A stretch of DNA of 64,000 nt from positions 5,295,501 through 5,359,500 of the forward strand of contig CM062213.1 in assembly GCA_031216445.1 (NCBI GenBank), read 5' to 3'. Positions 24,810 to 37,117 of this stretch are shown one piece after another (the stretch's first letter is position 1; every line of letters starts with the position of its first letter). Source of the DNA: Lateolabrax maculatus. Taxonomy: Eukaryota; Chordata; Actinopteri; Acropomatiformes; Lateolabracidae. The notes under the pieces are model-generated. The model did no database searches and was not told where the DNA came from. It saw nothing but the letters and a program-made list of their open reading frames with translations. Both the position numbers and the translations under genes were made by a program.

Positions 24810-26042
24810 CTGAAACACACAGCACACACACTCTGTTAAAAATATCCACAAATAAAAAAAAAAAAACAACAGATGTGTCTCATAAATTGATCAATTTGTC
24901 AAAAACTGAACACGCACTCGGACTAAACTATAATCTAAACCCATTTTCTGCACCTTTGTCCATATGAGTGGAGCAAACTGCATCTCACTCCTGTGTCTTT
25001 GTGGTGTGTAATTTGCATTCTAACCTTATATTATGCCCCTTTCTTTGGCTCAGTTTGCCTTCATATAGTGAGTATAATGAGTGAAGCAGTCCTGCATTTC
25101 AGGTGATATCTATGTGGATATGAAAAGTACCCGGCGGAGTCTTTGAATACTCAAGGTGGAGAGGTTTTCAACAAAGCACCAATAATTTATCTATGAATAA
25201 ATTTCACATGAGAACAATGACTGTAAAGATAACTGTTTGTTTACAAGACAGCTTCACAGGTTACCTCTAAGTGTAGTCAAACAGATTTGTACATCGAGGC
25301 TGAATTCTGGTCCTGTCATGTTCTCAATTTAAATGCTTCCACCGGGATACATAATTCATCAACACATATTACATTTTGCTGCAATGCAGATGACGCTCAG
25401 CTGCCTCTGTCTGTCAACCACAGTGTTTTAAAGAAGTCAAATGTTCTAATGCATTGTATTATCCTCAGCTGAATGAATTGTATCTAATAGCCACATGCAC
25501 CAATACACTAAATATCAGCAATCTATATCATCTATTTTATACTGCAAACTTCATGATAAAAATTATGACTTTTAGTAAAATTGTCTGACCACCATGTCAA
25601 CCCTAATATGAGAGGAATTTTTGTCTTATGTTGAATTTGTCACTACGTCAGAAGGCCGAACAGTTTTATAGCAGAATCTTTTTTGTTTGTGTATGCAAGG
25701 CTGACTGGGTTTCTGGCAGTCATTTTTAGCTTGGCCAGTTGAAGGTTGTTTGAACTTGAATGTGACAGACTGGAGGGAATAGGTGGGTGTAAAGACACTT
25801 CTTCTCTCACTTTAATCCTGTCTCCTCTGTGGGGAATCTCTGGGGTTATAGGAGTTCGAGGTTGGTACAAGTCAAGGACACAACCTGGAATAACACATCT
25901 CTACACACCGCCAGAGACTAAAAGCAGGTCATTAGGATGTGGGAGTTAGATGGCACACAGTGAAGACGGTGACCACACAGGAGGCTGGAAGACCTGCCAA
26001 ATGAAAGCCAGGTCCAAGGTCTCCAGGGTGCAGGCATGAGAA

Positions 26043-26050
26043 GTGTGTGT

Positions 26051-26093
<43 letters not shown>
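26043..26093. repeat. GT microsatellite
   Basis: GT repeat with one A-containing interruption near 26055. Confidence 0.95.
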
Positions 26094-26094
<1 letters not shown>

Positions 26095-28445
26095 ACTTGT
26101 TTTTACTATGTGTGTGCTGTTTAAGCTACAGAGCACTATGCAGGTTTCTGATTTTGTATGTCTCAGAAAATACCTTAGAAAGTTAAAATACTAGTAAAAA
26201 TACAAGCCTGGAACTCACAGAGGGTCCTATCCCCACAAACTGATATTCCATATGTTCGCCCTTTGTCTAAAACATAATTCTCACATTTGGCTGTACTTTC
26301 TTACACCCATAAGAGCGACAAACATCACATAATGTAGCATAATTGTCCTAAATCTTTAAAAGTGTGTGAGTGCAGGACTCACCGGCAGCATGTTTGATAG
26401 TATGCCTCTTTTTCGGTGGCCGTTTGAGTGTAAAATGGCATGAAATGTGTGAAATGAGTACATATAACTACTGTTGTGAAGTAGACAGAAGTGTCATGTT
26501 TTCCTCTCTAAAATTTCAGCCAACAGCTTATGTTTTTTATAATGATCCAGTCGAACAGGATGAACAAAAGCAAGTAAATTGTGCTGGCTACAGCAGATAA
26601 AATGATTTGTTAAACTGAAAGTAAAGCTTGATTTTACATGATTAAAGCATGCATTTATAGTATTGTCCTCAAGCTGGTAATTTATAATATCTACTTTAAA
26701 ATGTACAAAATATAGATATAAAATAAGCCGCCCCCCATGAGATCTTCCCTTAACCTAATTATTATCCAGATTAGTATATGTAAATGAGTATTCAAATGCC
26801 TCTCCCTGCTGATAGAAAATATGGAAACCTGCTCTAATCCAGAGTCATACTGGGGCTGTCAATGTCAGTGGCATGACATGGTATTGATGTTTATATGATA
26901 GTGGTGGGATATGCAACCGTGGCATTGTCCCCACAGAGGCAACCCATTTTATTTTCCCTGCAGGACAGTGGGGCTCCACTCCATGTCACTGTAATGGCCT
27001 GAGCACTCGCTGTGCCACAAGGTAGAGGGATGTGGCACAACAAAGACCCTTTAAAGGACCATAAAGCCTGACTGACAGCCTGTATGGAAAGAACTCTACA
27101 AAATTACTGGGTACCTGAAACAGGTGTTCAATATTTAAAAGCCTGAAAGAGACTGACTAGAGGGTTAATGTTAGGGGGATTTTTGGGATTTTTGCTAGAA
27201 TTGAAAGGATAAGGTGGCATTATTCTATATTTTATTTCTGTCAACAAGGGAGAAGACCAAAACAATGCATAATCCATCTCTCAATCCCTGCCCTGTCTGT
27301 GCTCTCAGCCCTAAGCCCATTAGTTCCTACCGATGATGTAAATCTTTAAATATGGGTCACAAATCTATTGTTTCATGTTGAATGAGGCTCAGTTATTTCC
27401 TAAGACAGCTGGGCACTGTTGTTTTTCATATATGTTACTCAAAGAAGAGTACATAATGTATTTGTTGGGGACTATTTTCAGCTGCGAATTAAGAAACATG
27501 CACTAGCAAATTGTTGTTTCACCTGGACAGTGTATTTGGAATTGACAAAAATAGGTAATTTGATGGGGCAAAAATTGGAGTGACAGAAAAGTAAGTGTTG
27601 AGAAACCTTATTCACAGGGAGTTTGATATGCCTGAAGTCACACTGAAACTGCAAGCCAAAAAAGTAATAAAACTGCTGGATTCAATCCCACGCCTTAATG
27701 TAAGTCAGAGACCAGTGACCTTGGCACCCTGCCTTCAGCCCACGATAGAAGAAAAAAGACAAAAGACAAAAAACTCGCACATACTGTTATTTGCAATGAG
27801 TTACGATTGGATTGGTGTGTAGAGAAGGTGAGAGCTAGAGTCATATTTTTTAGTTTATAGTTTTACTCTTGGTATGGTAACAAATTAATTTTATGCTTCG
27901 TTTTCATTGGCAAGCTCACAGCTGAAAAAGGCTCAGAAATACTGAATGCGGTGGAGTCAAGGCAAATCCTAAAATTAAGCATAGTTTACCAATCGCACTG
28001 ACAGCCTTTAGTATACAAAACTATCTCATCTTCAACCTCTGTCACCTTTAAATGGAGGGCAGGACCACTACAGATATATGACATGACAAGAGCCGAGATG
28101 GGGAGCAAGAGAACATGCTGTTCCTGTCTCACACTGTATGATGATAATAGGACACTACAGGGCAACCCCTCAAGATTTGTGTGTGCTGACAACAATTCCC
28201 CAACCGCAGCGCTGTAATACAAGCCAACAACATGGAGCTGCAGCGCTGTTCAGACTCATGCCAGCAAAATGTTGGCTGGCAGTATTAGGGAGAATGTGAG
28301 GGGAGTTTGGGCCAGATGTCCTTTCGCCAACCACTCAACTCTTCCTCAAGGAGCTTTTCACACACCCAGCCATTGTCGCTATTTTTCTAATGCTCCGAAA
28401 AGCACCACAGAGGAGCCTGTTTTATATTAACACTATACAACTATT

Positions 28446-28586
28446 TAAGAGCTCTTACTTTATGATGAATGTTTTTTAACCTTTTGTAACAAACAAGCAG
28501 ATGAAAAAAGCAGTATGATTTTAAAATGTAACCTCTGCAAATAAAAAATAATGTATTTTTTAAAAGAGACCACAAATATGGGGTCA
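28446..28586 (+). repeat. Direct repeat arm B (flanks exon 7)
   Basis: It is the partner of 23717-23883 in the same orientation, 4.7 kb away. Exon 7 of slc2a9 (24622-24809) lies between the two arms. Confidence 0.8.
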
Positions 28587-31071
28587 CTAAACAGTTTAGT
28601 AGATTGAGAGATTAATAACTTTTAATTAATACACGGTCGACTTATAAAGTTCACTACTTGCTCAGTCTTACTTTTTGGTAGTTAAAGGGGGGGGAAAAAG
28701 CACATCTCCTTGATTCCAATTTGTTGAACAGACTCAAGGTTGGAATTATTTATTTCGAAAGAGAAGCTGTAAACACAGACAGATGGAAATGAGAACGCGA
28801 GCTAAAAATAAAAGTGCTCCATCAAGAGAAGTATAAGAACCGCCCTTGAATTCCAAACACTTACGCTAAAGTTTGAAGCTTAAATGCACTGAACAAAGTT
28901 AGAATTAGTTTTCAAAGAGACACCATTACAGGTATTTATCATAAAAAGCGAGAATAAGCAAAGACAATCTGCAAAACCCCTTCCTGATATGCATAAGAAT
29001 GGTACTAAGGATACCTGGACGGGCAAAATGCACAATGCGGCATGATAAAATTCATATCATAAGCACAGTCTGCTTTTTATTTTATTTGTATTAGTTTGAT
29101 ATGTACAATAACACATCCTGTCAAATATCTAAAATTTCCTTTTCCTGGACAAAATGAGAATTTGATACATTACTTACAGTTTATAATAATAATAATAATT
29201 GTTGCTCATCATCATCAATGACACGTGGAGACATTATGAGTCTGCCGTCTTTTGTTGTGTATCATGTTTTCTGTGACTTTCACTCAGATATTTTGTAGAT
29301 GTAGATAAAGAGGTGACGTATTATTTGTGTGAAAAACAAATTCCCGGTGGCAGCTCTTGGTTGGGACCCCTCTGGGAACCCTCACCAATATATCATTTTA
29401 ACGTCTGAACGTCCACTTATATCTTAATATATTTCTACTCAAAAAAAGTCTAACTTGGTCCAATTTCCTGCTTCCTACTATATGGACATTGCTTCAAGCA
29501 GTTCTTGAGCAAACCAGTTTTTCCTCATTAATTCAACTTGATGTATGCTGCGCCAAAATCTGTTCTATAGGGGACACCTGTGGTGTAGGCATCATGTATT
29601 ATCCTTGATATCTTATTATGTTTCTGCCAGATATTGTTAATAGGTTATTCCCTTCCAACATATGAGACAGGTGAATAGATGCCACCAAGATATAATAATG
29701 TCTCACATACTGTACATGTGCAGGGGTGACAATTTCATCAACTATATTTAAATGTCATGAAATTAAACAAAGATTTCCTCTTTTTGTTAATGCTTTAACA
29801 TTGGCATGCCAGCCTGTTTTATATTGTATTTTGGATGCTTTTGTAGCATTTTTGGTACTGAAGTAGTGAGGTAAACCAAACCATCCGATTTACATTCTAC
29901 AACGATCAATAATGCTCAATAAAATTTATTGTTAAAATGGATTTAATAATTTTATGAATTCATTAATTTATCGAACATCAGACGTTCGGCTTATTCCACT
30001 GCACAGTCCCATGACACTGAGACCTTGCTGAACTCTTGCGCAACTCTGAGTTCAGAAGAAAAAGGAAGTCCCACTTTACAAAGAACACCAGCAACCAAAC
30101 CGTTGGAGAGTACCCATCTATAATGTATGCAGACATCAAAGAGCTCAAACCCCCCCACCCCCAAGACAAAACTGATCAAAGTCATATCTGACATCACACT
30201 TTTTATACATGCTTCGTTAACTCGTGCAGTTTGAGATATGCCTCTGCCCCTGCTGTTTCACCTCGTGTCACAGCATTTTCACACGAAACAGGATCATACT
30301 ATAGATACTCCTACAGAGTCTCTGAAAGCTAAACATGTTTGGGAGAGAGGATGCATATAGATTAGTTATTTAGCACATACATAAATAATTGAACAACATG
30401 CTGCATAGATATTGCCTTGTTTTCAATGACAAGCTTGTGACTGTAGGAATTTTGATAAATAGTTGGTCTGCAATCTCTCAATCAATAACACACAGACATG
30501 AAACACGAGTTGATATCACACTTCCTAGGGATGTCATTATCCCTGATGTGATACTTCCATAAATCTGCCCGGAAATCATAGAAAAAAGACACTTTGGAAC
30601 TTTCCTGAGACTCATCAGGTGGTAATCATCTAAACCGCCATGGGAACATTGCCAACAGGAACTGCTAATATCTAATTTGACTGATACTGATACTTTTAAT
30701 GGAAGTGTGAGGAAATCAATGTGGAATTGGGTTTTGCACATCGAAGCTCTGTTGTGAAAACTGAGCCAAAGCAAACAGAAAAAGAAAGCCACAAATCTCA
30801 GCAACTGGAAAGAAGTCAATGAGTTTCTGGTCTTGGTAAACAACTATCAATCCCCAGCAGATATACTATGGTAATTTGTGAATCGATGCAATGACATTCT
30901 TTCCCTTGTAGAACCATTTTTTTTAAGCCCAGAAGTGCACGGATGTGATTGTTATAAAGTCCAGAAGGTTGCTCTTAAGACATAACAAGCACAAATATAT
31001 TTGAGACAGTAAATGCTGATATGGCAGCCTGTATGCATTCTGCAGATGTACTTAGTGAGTGTGTGCCATAC

Positions 31072-31204
31072 CTCTTTCTGCTCCAGCTTCATCCCTCCTC
31101 TCCATCAGCAGGTAGCGAGGACTCTCTGGGAGGAAGGGGAGTACACACAGCTGCAGCATTGCAGGCAACGCCAGGAAGGAAAACAGGTAGTTCCACCTGG
31201 ACTC
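31072..31204 (-). CDS. slc2a9: slc2a9 coding exon 6: TM6 and PESPRYLL motif (residues 202-246)
   Basis: The exon has 44 codons plus the first base of Ala246. The acceptor is TTTTGACTGCAG; the donor GTATGG is the second weakest of the set. It encodes RWNYLFSFLALPAMLQL (TM6) followed by FLPESPRYLLMERRDEAGAE. PESPR at residues 227-231 is the cytosolic sugar-porter motif after TM6. The last residues start the large intracellular loop that continues in exon 7. Confidence 0.95.
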
Positions 31205-32210
31205 CTGCAGTCAAAACATCAACAAAAGGACCACATCAAAGCTTCAGAAATGGAAGAGCTGAACCATACTATACAAAGAAGTTGGACAGAAACAGATGCA
31301 CCTTACAGCTGTTGTATAATGCTCCATGGAATAAGCAGATGCACGTCATTCTCTCATTAAGAATTTCTCCAAGCAGTGATGATTATCATTTATATTTAAC
31401 ATAACAATGAGTTGCTGTGCTTGTAGAAAATAGAGAATAGGCTTATGGAAATGCTTTGCATCTGAAATAAGACACATGGTCTTCGCCTGATGCATTTCTT
31501 CATGCATGCTGCTGTAAATAAGTGGTGATAGTGTGATTTAAATGTCGGCAATCCTCCTGCACTCAACTAAGTTTTCTTTATAGTTTACATTACATTACAT
31601 ACATTATGCTCTTCAAATTCACATTGCACATACTGGACATGAGCAAACAGGTAAATGATGGCACATGACAACGGATGCAGTATGTGTGATACAGAGAGTG
31701 GCCATATGAGAGAGCTCCTATCAGATGTTGAATTCTTTTTTTTAGGTTTTTTTACTTTCTTCTATGTAGGTAATTTAGATTAAATGCAGTATGTTTACAA
31801 CAGGAGGCTTTTTTGGCACCTGCCCTCTTGTCGAAGGAAGTGACTTTGATCAAGGGCGATCATACCTTAATAGATGTAATAAACTCCAAAATTAGTTTGG
31901 CTGTTTTCCCAGTCACTGCCATGACGGGAGAAGTACAAAAATAATCAGCTGATTATGAAGCCAATATAGTAAATAGTTATCCAAATATCTTCAAACATAG
32001 GAATGAAAAATGTTGTCTTTTGTTTCTGTATCAAGGAGTGAATACAGACTGCATGGATGCAGAGAGGACAAATAGCCAAACATTAGTCATCTGGGTTGTC
32101 TCAGTTCCATTACACAAGGATTTCTGCACAAAATGCCTCAGAGGCTAAATATTCATCAAGGCCTGGTAGATTTATGGAAGCTGAACATGGTCTTTTCAAA
32201 TGAGTACTTT

Positions 32211-32235
32211 TCAACAACAACAACAACAACAACAA
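32211..32235. repeat. CAA trinucleotide repeat
   Basis: Eight tandem CAA units. Confidence 0.93.
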
Positions 32236-33149
32236 GCTCTTAGAACAGCACTTTCAGTCATTCAAGATAACCTTGAATTTTAATTTATAATTTTCAGTTT
32301 CCTCAAAATTCCATTGTATTCGATATTTCACATTTTATTTGATCAAAAATGTTCTCTGCATTCATCAGAACAAATCAGACAAATCAGTGCAATCATCGTC
32401 CTGCAGGGCTTAGTATTAAGACTAAGAGGAGAGTGAAGGCCAGCCTGCGTTGATGAAGGATGGGGTCACTGGCCTGAAACACTCACCACTAATGGTGGCG
32501 CCCAATCTCACACCATAAAGGATCTCTGACTTATACACTGCAAAAACACACTGACACACTCTATGTGCATCCCTCATACAAAACATCGTCATTAGGAAAG
32601 ATGACAGGATGCAGAGTCCCATCAATTTGGCAGATCTATGCTTCATGATCTCACTTGAGCAAATAGGAGGGGGATGTCCGTAGTTATGACTGGAAAGGAG
32701 GTGCCCTTCAGAGAGAAAATGTCAGCTCTCAGCTCATGGAAAGTCTGTTGGGGATTCAGTTGCCTAACCTTTACTATGTGAAAGAAATTCTTATCAGACT
32801 GACAAACTTAATAAAAAATGTAATTAACTTTTCTTTACAAACTGAATGATTCAGCCTAAGCTGCAAATTAACTGAACATTCACGAGTTATAAAGTCTGCT
32901 ATTTTGGTCTTTTCCACTAAAATATCATTACACTCTAAGGAATATGGGCAATACTATATAGTATAAAACACCTACTAACATTGTGGCAGAAAGCATACCA
33001 CGGTCCAACTGATTGAAATTAAAGATGTCAATTAAAGCAGTATTATTGGAATGTGTTGTTTTTGTTGTTGGCCATGTGGGGTGCAATAGAAAAAGCAATA
33101 TTGATATTGTCACTCTATAAAGTTGATATGGCAAAAATGTGTTAGAAAA

Positions 33150-33622
33150 TAGTTGTTTTTTACACATCCAGCAGACATGGAGCAACATTATAATTTATTT
33201 AGAGTCAAGTTTCAGTCCCTCAGACAAATGTTAAGTCCAATATTCACTATCCTTTTAAGCTGTTTTGGTCAACACCAACTCCTGGGGGAACTATCTGGCT
33301 TTTTAGCTGCTAAATGCTCCACTATGCTTACCATCTACTCACTAACTGTGTCTGTCTGCTGTTTGGCAGCATACAGAGTGTTTTTCTCAGCTTGTCCAGT
33401 GCAAACAGCTGCCTGCTGCTACTTAAGACAGGCTTGATGAGAGCGGTGAGAGTGAACCAAAGCATTACAGTTGTTGGTAGTAAAATCAAAATATTTAGCT
33501 TCAAAGTGCTGAGGAGAACTGGGTGATCATTTATGTGTTTGTCACTACAAGTGACCAATTTTCCCAATACACATATTGATTCAATCCTTTGTTAATAAAA
33601 ATGTAACACAGCAGCTTTAAAT
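33150..33622 (-). mobile_element. MITE-like interspersed repeat, copy 3, inverted
   Basis: It contains tttttagctgctaaatgctc, tgagagtgaaccaaagcatt and ends cacagcagctttaaa. This is the reverse complement layout of copies 1 and 4. It lies about 130 bases from the LINE tail at 33755. Confidence 0.6.
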
Positions 33623-33754
33623 TTGAAATACAAATATCAAATGTATCCATTTTAGTTAATGGGAGTTGAGACAAAGAAAACTTTATGACAGTAGGTAAAT
33701 ATGCATACAATTATAAATTGTGTTTCCGTCTTTTCCAATACTACAAGTTTCTTT

Positions 33755-34062
33755 GATAGTCAAGTCAAGTCAAGTCAATTTTATTTGTATAGCGCCAAAT
33801 CATAACAAAAGTTATCTCAAGACGCTTTCACATAGAGTAGGTCTAGACCATACTCTTTAAAATATTATTTACAGAGACCCAACAGTTCCCACCATGAGCA
33901 AGCACTTGGCGACAGTGGCGAGGAAAAACTCCCTTTTAACAGGTAGAAACCTCGAGCAGAACCAGGCTCTGGGTGGGCGGACATCTGCATCGACCCAGTT
34001 GGGTTGAAAGGGGAGGAGGGAGGGGGAGAGGGGAGACAGAACAGGAGGAGAGACAACAAATC
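33755..34062 (-). mobile_element. LINE 3' tail, same family as 50285-50996, minus orientation
   Basis: It begins gtcaagtcaagtcaagtcaa and contains tttgtatagcgccaaatcat, gacagtggcgaggaaaaact and ctcgagcagaaccaggctct, the reverse complement of the tail at 50740-50996. Only the 3' untranslated part is present. It lies in intron 5, in the same orientation as the slc2a9 transcript. Confidence 0.78.
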
Positions 34063-35273
34063 AGACTAATAAATATAGCCATACAATTTACGTTTAGCTA
34101 TATAATGTACATATTTCTACCTACTTTATGTACATATATAGTGTACAAACAGTACAATTAAGGATAATAAATCCTAAACAATATAACTTCACAATCAGGA
34201 GAAATAAAATAAAAAATTGTGGACCTATATTTCCATGTCTATTTCCCATATCAATATTCCATCAGTTTCTTATTTACATTAGTAAAACTTTGGAAACAGT
34301 AAAAATATTTGAGTCGGTATGGCTCACTCATGGATGTGTGATGACTGTGTATCTTGAAAAAAGCTTCTCCATACGTTCAAGTAGAACATATATTATATTT
34401 ACATTTAAGAATTATTTAAAATGAGAAGGGAGAGGGAGTAGAAGAATCATTACTTAGTTATCTTGTGCTACGCTGTTGAAGCTGAATTGTCTTTCTCAGT
34501 AAAGCCCTATGTTTTGATGTCTTATAAATCTGTATCGCTGTGATGTCTTGTTTTTAATGCTGGATTGCTGAATATCCCGTCTGCACAACAACATATCCCT
34601 GGGTACTTATAAACCAACCTTGACCTTTAGAAATATTTATTGGAATGTAAAAAAAAAAAAAAGTATAATGTAAGCCTTTTGCCGTCTGACTAATGAAACA
34701 GGCTTGTTCACACTGGTAACAGGCCAACTCTTCCTCTATTATTCCATGTGCACCAAATCCTGGGTGCGCTGTGTAATTGTAAGCATGCTGCACGAACCAG
34801 AGGTCTCAGTGATGCTGAGCTCTGGGTCGCCTTATCCCAGCTGGAGATGAGAGTAGGCGATTAGATTAGACCGCTCAGAGGCTGCTCTGACAGAAAAAGA
34901 ATTTAATTCTTGTTCTACAAACATTGCTTTCTGTGGTCTGTACTACAGTATATACAGTACATCTTATAAGGAATCAATATTTTACCTCTATATAATTTTC
35001 TGCTGATGTTGACTGCATTCGCAAACTGTTATTTCTATTCTAACAAACTTGTCAAAAAGAAAGTTGACTGAATGTTTGATTAAGGGAGGTTTACAGCATG
35101 TAGATGGAGGTACATGGAGAACATTGTCAGAAGGCGGGTTGTCACAATCCAACATTCACATAAGATGCTTAATTATCAGGTTGGACCATAGTTACCTTGG
35201 CAATTGCATGTAACTTTGGTAGGTAATTTGTAGGTGCAGAACGAGGTCATGTAACTTGCACACATGGACTTCT

Positions 35274-35277
<4 letters not shown>

Positions 35278-35333
<56 letters not shown>
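35278..35333. repeat. CA microsatellite, uninterrupted
   Basis: About 28 perfect CA units, the longest perfect array in the window and so likely length-polymorphic. Confidence 0.95.
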
Positions 35334-35336
<3 letters not shown>

Positions 35337-36485
35337 GCAGCCCTGTTTACAGTAGGATATAAATGCACGCCTTATGGTGTCTACCAATAGTTTTTTTTTA
35401 ACTGGGGCAAGCTGGGTGAGCCAGGCTGTGTCTCCCTTCTGTGCCCTGATCCCATCATCCCTAGTGATAAAAGAAATCACAGCTCAGAAAGCTGCTGTGA
35501 CCCGGAGTGAAACTCGTTTACAGTCAACTAAACAAAGCAGACAAATGGTTTACTGCTGTATTCCAAGAGGCTTCCAGTTATTCCTCTCAGTTATCTCTTC
35601 TGAGAATGCAGAGGCTGCAGGCTTTACATTATCACCCCGTGACTGTACAAAAAGAAGAGCATGAAATACATCTTTGTTGTCTTGAGCTGAGGAGAACGAA
35701 ACAGAGGAGAATGTGCATTTCACGAAGCCTCGGCTGCTGCTGCAGATAGACCACCACAAAGCCAGAGAGGGGGTTAATGTAAACAGGTAACTTCTCAGAT
35801 AGAGGTAATGGAAATGTCGGGTGGCTCACATTCATGATGCATCCAATTATAAAAGCTAATATGATCTGTGTGGGGTCAGTCTTAATTACTTTAGCCAGAC
35901 CATTCCCAAGGTGAAAAATTAACCTGCTCCCCAACTAATCTTTACTAAGTTTGGTACAGGCAACATTGGTTAAATTCAAGCCTTTATTTCCACTGCAGGC
36001 GGTGAGATTTAATTGGCTGTCACTCACTGTCAGCTGGTTAGTGACTAACACGTGATGGATTACAAGGTGTATTGCAGGAGGAAACCTCAAGATTACCTGA
36101 TATTTATATTTAAATGTTCTGTTATCCTGGTATTTCGGCAAATACGATAAACACAACACATTAAATTCTTACAAAATGAAAACCTTATTGGCAAAAACCT
36201 CAAGTTACCAGAATCTAAGCCATTGAAATACTACAGGTGGAGATCTGGCAAGATCAAAAGAAAAGCCCATCCCCGCTCTGCCTGTAGCTGTTTGTAATGA
36301 ATGTCACCTCCCCTGGGACCCTATTTTCCTGATGCTCTGTCAGAAGAGCAAATTGACAGTTGGCCCTTGCAGGAATGTGCTGTCCCATTCTTAAAATAGT
36401 AAAGCAGCAGTCCTGATAGTTTGGAGAACGGGTATTCCACTGGGATTCACACCTATAGGAAAGGTTAATATGGAGTACTAACTGA

Positions 36486-36954
36486 CTTCCAGCAGCTTTA
36501 ATCGATATTTTTATAATAACAATCAAATGACAATGTCAAAATAGTGTGACAATGTGAAAGGGGTTACTCACAGCGATGAACCTGAATTATTACCTGAAAC
36601 TACAATTATTCTTGGCTTTATGGAGCAGCAAGTTTCAGTTGATTGTTTAGCTGTACGGCCCACAACTTTACTGTTTTGGTTCACTCTCACCCCATTCATG
36701 CAGCAGGCAGCTGTTTTCAGTGAAAAAGCTCTAGAAAGACACTGTGCACTACCTGCTCAGCACCAAACTGCAGACAAATACTGGAGCAAAAAGAGGATGA
36801 TTATTGGGCACTAAGACTATTAAAATGTTGCTCCGTAACTGCTGAATGTGTACAAGTTCACCATATCAACTTAAAAGTGATAATATGTCAATATTGCGTT
36901 TCCGCTGCCCCGAAATGGCGAAACTTAAAGGAAATGTGACTGCAGGTTTAATAG
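36486..36954 (+). mobile_element. MITE-like interspersed repeat, copy 4
   Basis: It begins gcagctttaatcgatatttt, contains aatgtgaaaggggtta, tttggttcactctcacccca and gcaggcagctgttttcagtg, and ends gactgcaggttta. It is the most complete copy in plus orientation, in the same intron as the inverted copy 3. Confidence 0.6.
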
Positions 36955-37009
36955 TTATACATTATAAGTAAGAAAGCACAAACGTCAGCAAATGCGCTTA
37001 TGTACTGTA

Positions 37010-37117
37010 CTAAAATAATATTTTAAAGATAAGGTCTGGACCTGCTCTATGTGAAAGATGTCTTGAGATAATGTCTGTTATGATTTGGCGTTCTATAAAT
37101 AAAACTGACTTGACTTG
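37010..37117 (+). mobile_element. Short LINE 3' tail, same family, plus orientation
   Basis: The terminal ~105 bases of the same family, from aataatattttaaagataag to aataaaactgacttgacttg. It differs from the 33755 copy at scattered positions. It is inverted relative to that copy within the same intron. Confidence 0.78.

Larger units (their letters stand above)
24810..31071 (-). other. slc2a9: slc2a9 intron 6 (6.3 kb)
   Basis: It contains a GT microsatellite (26043-26093) and one arm (28446-28586) of a direct repeat whose partner lies on the other side of exon 7. The remainder is featureless by eye. Confidence 0.87.
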
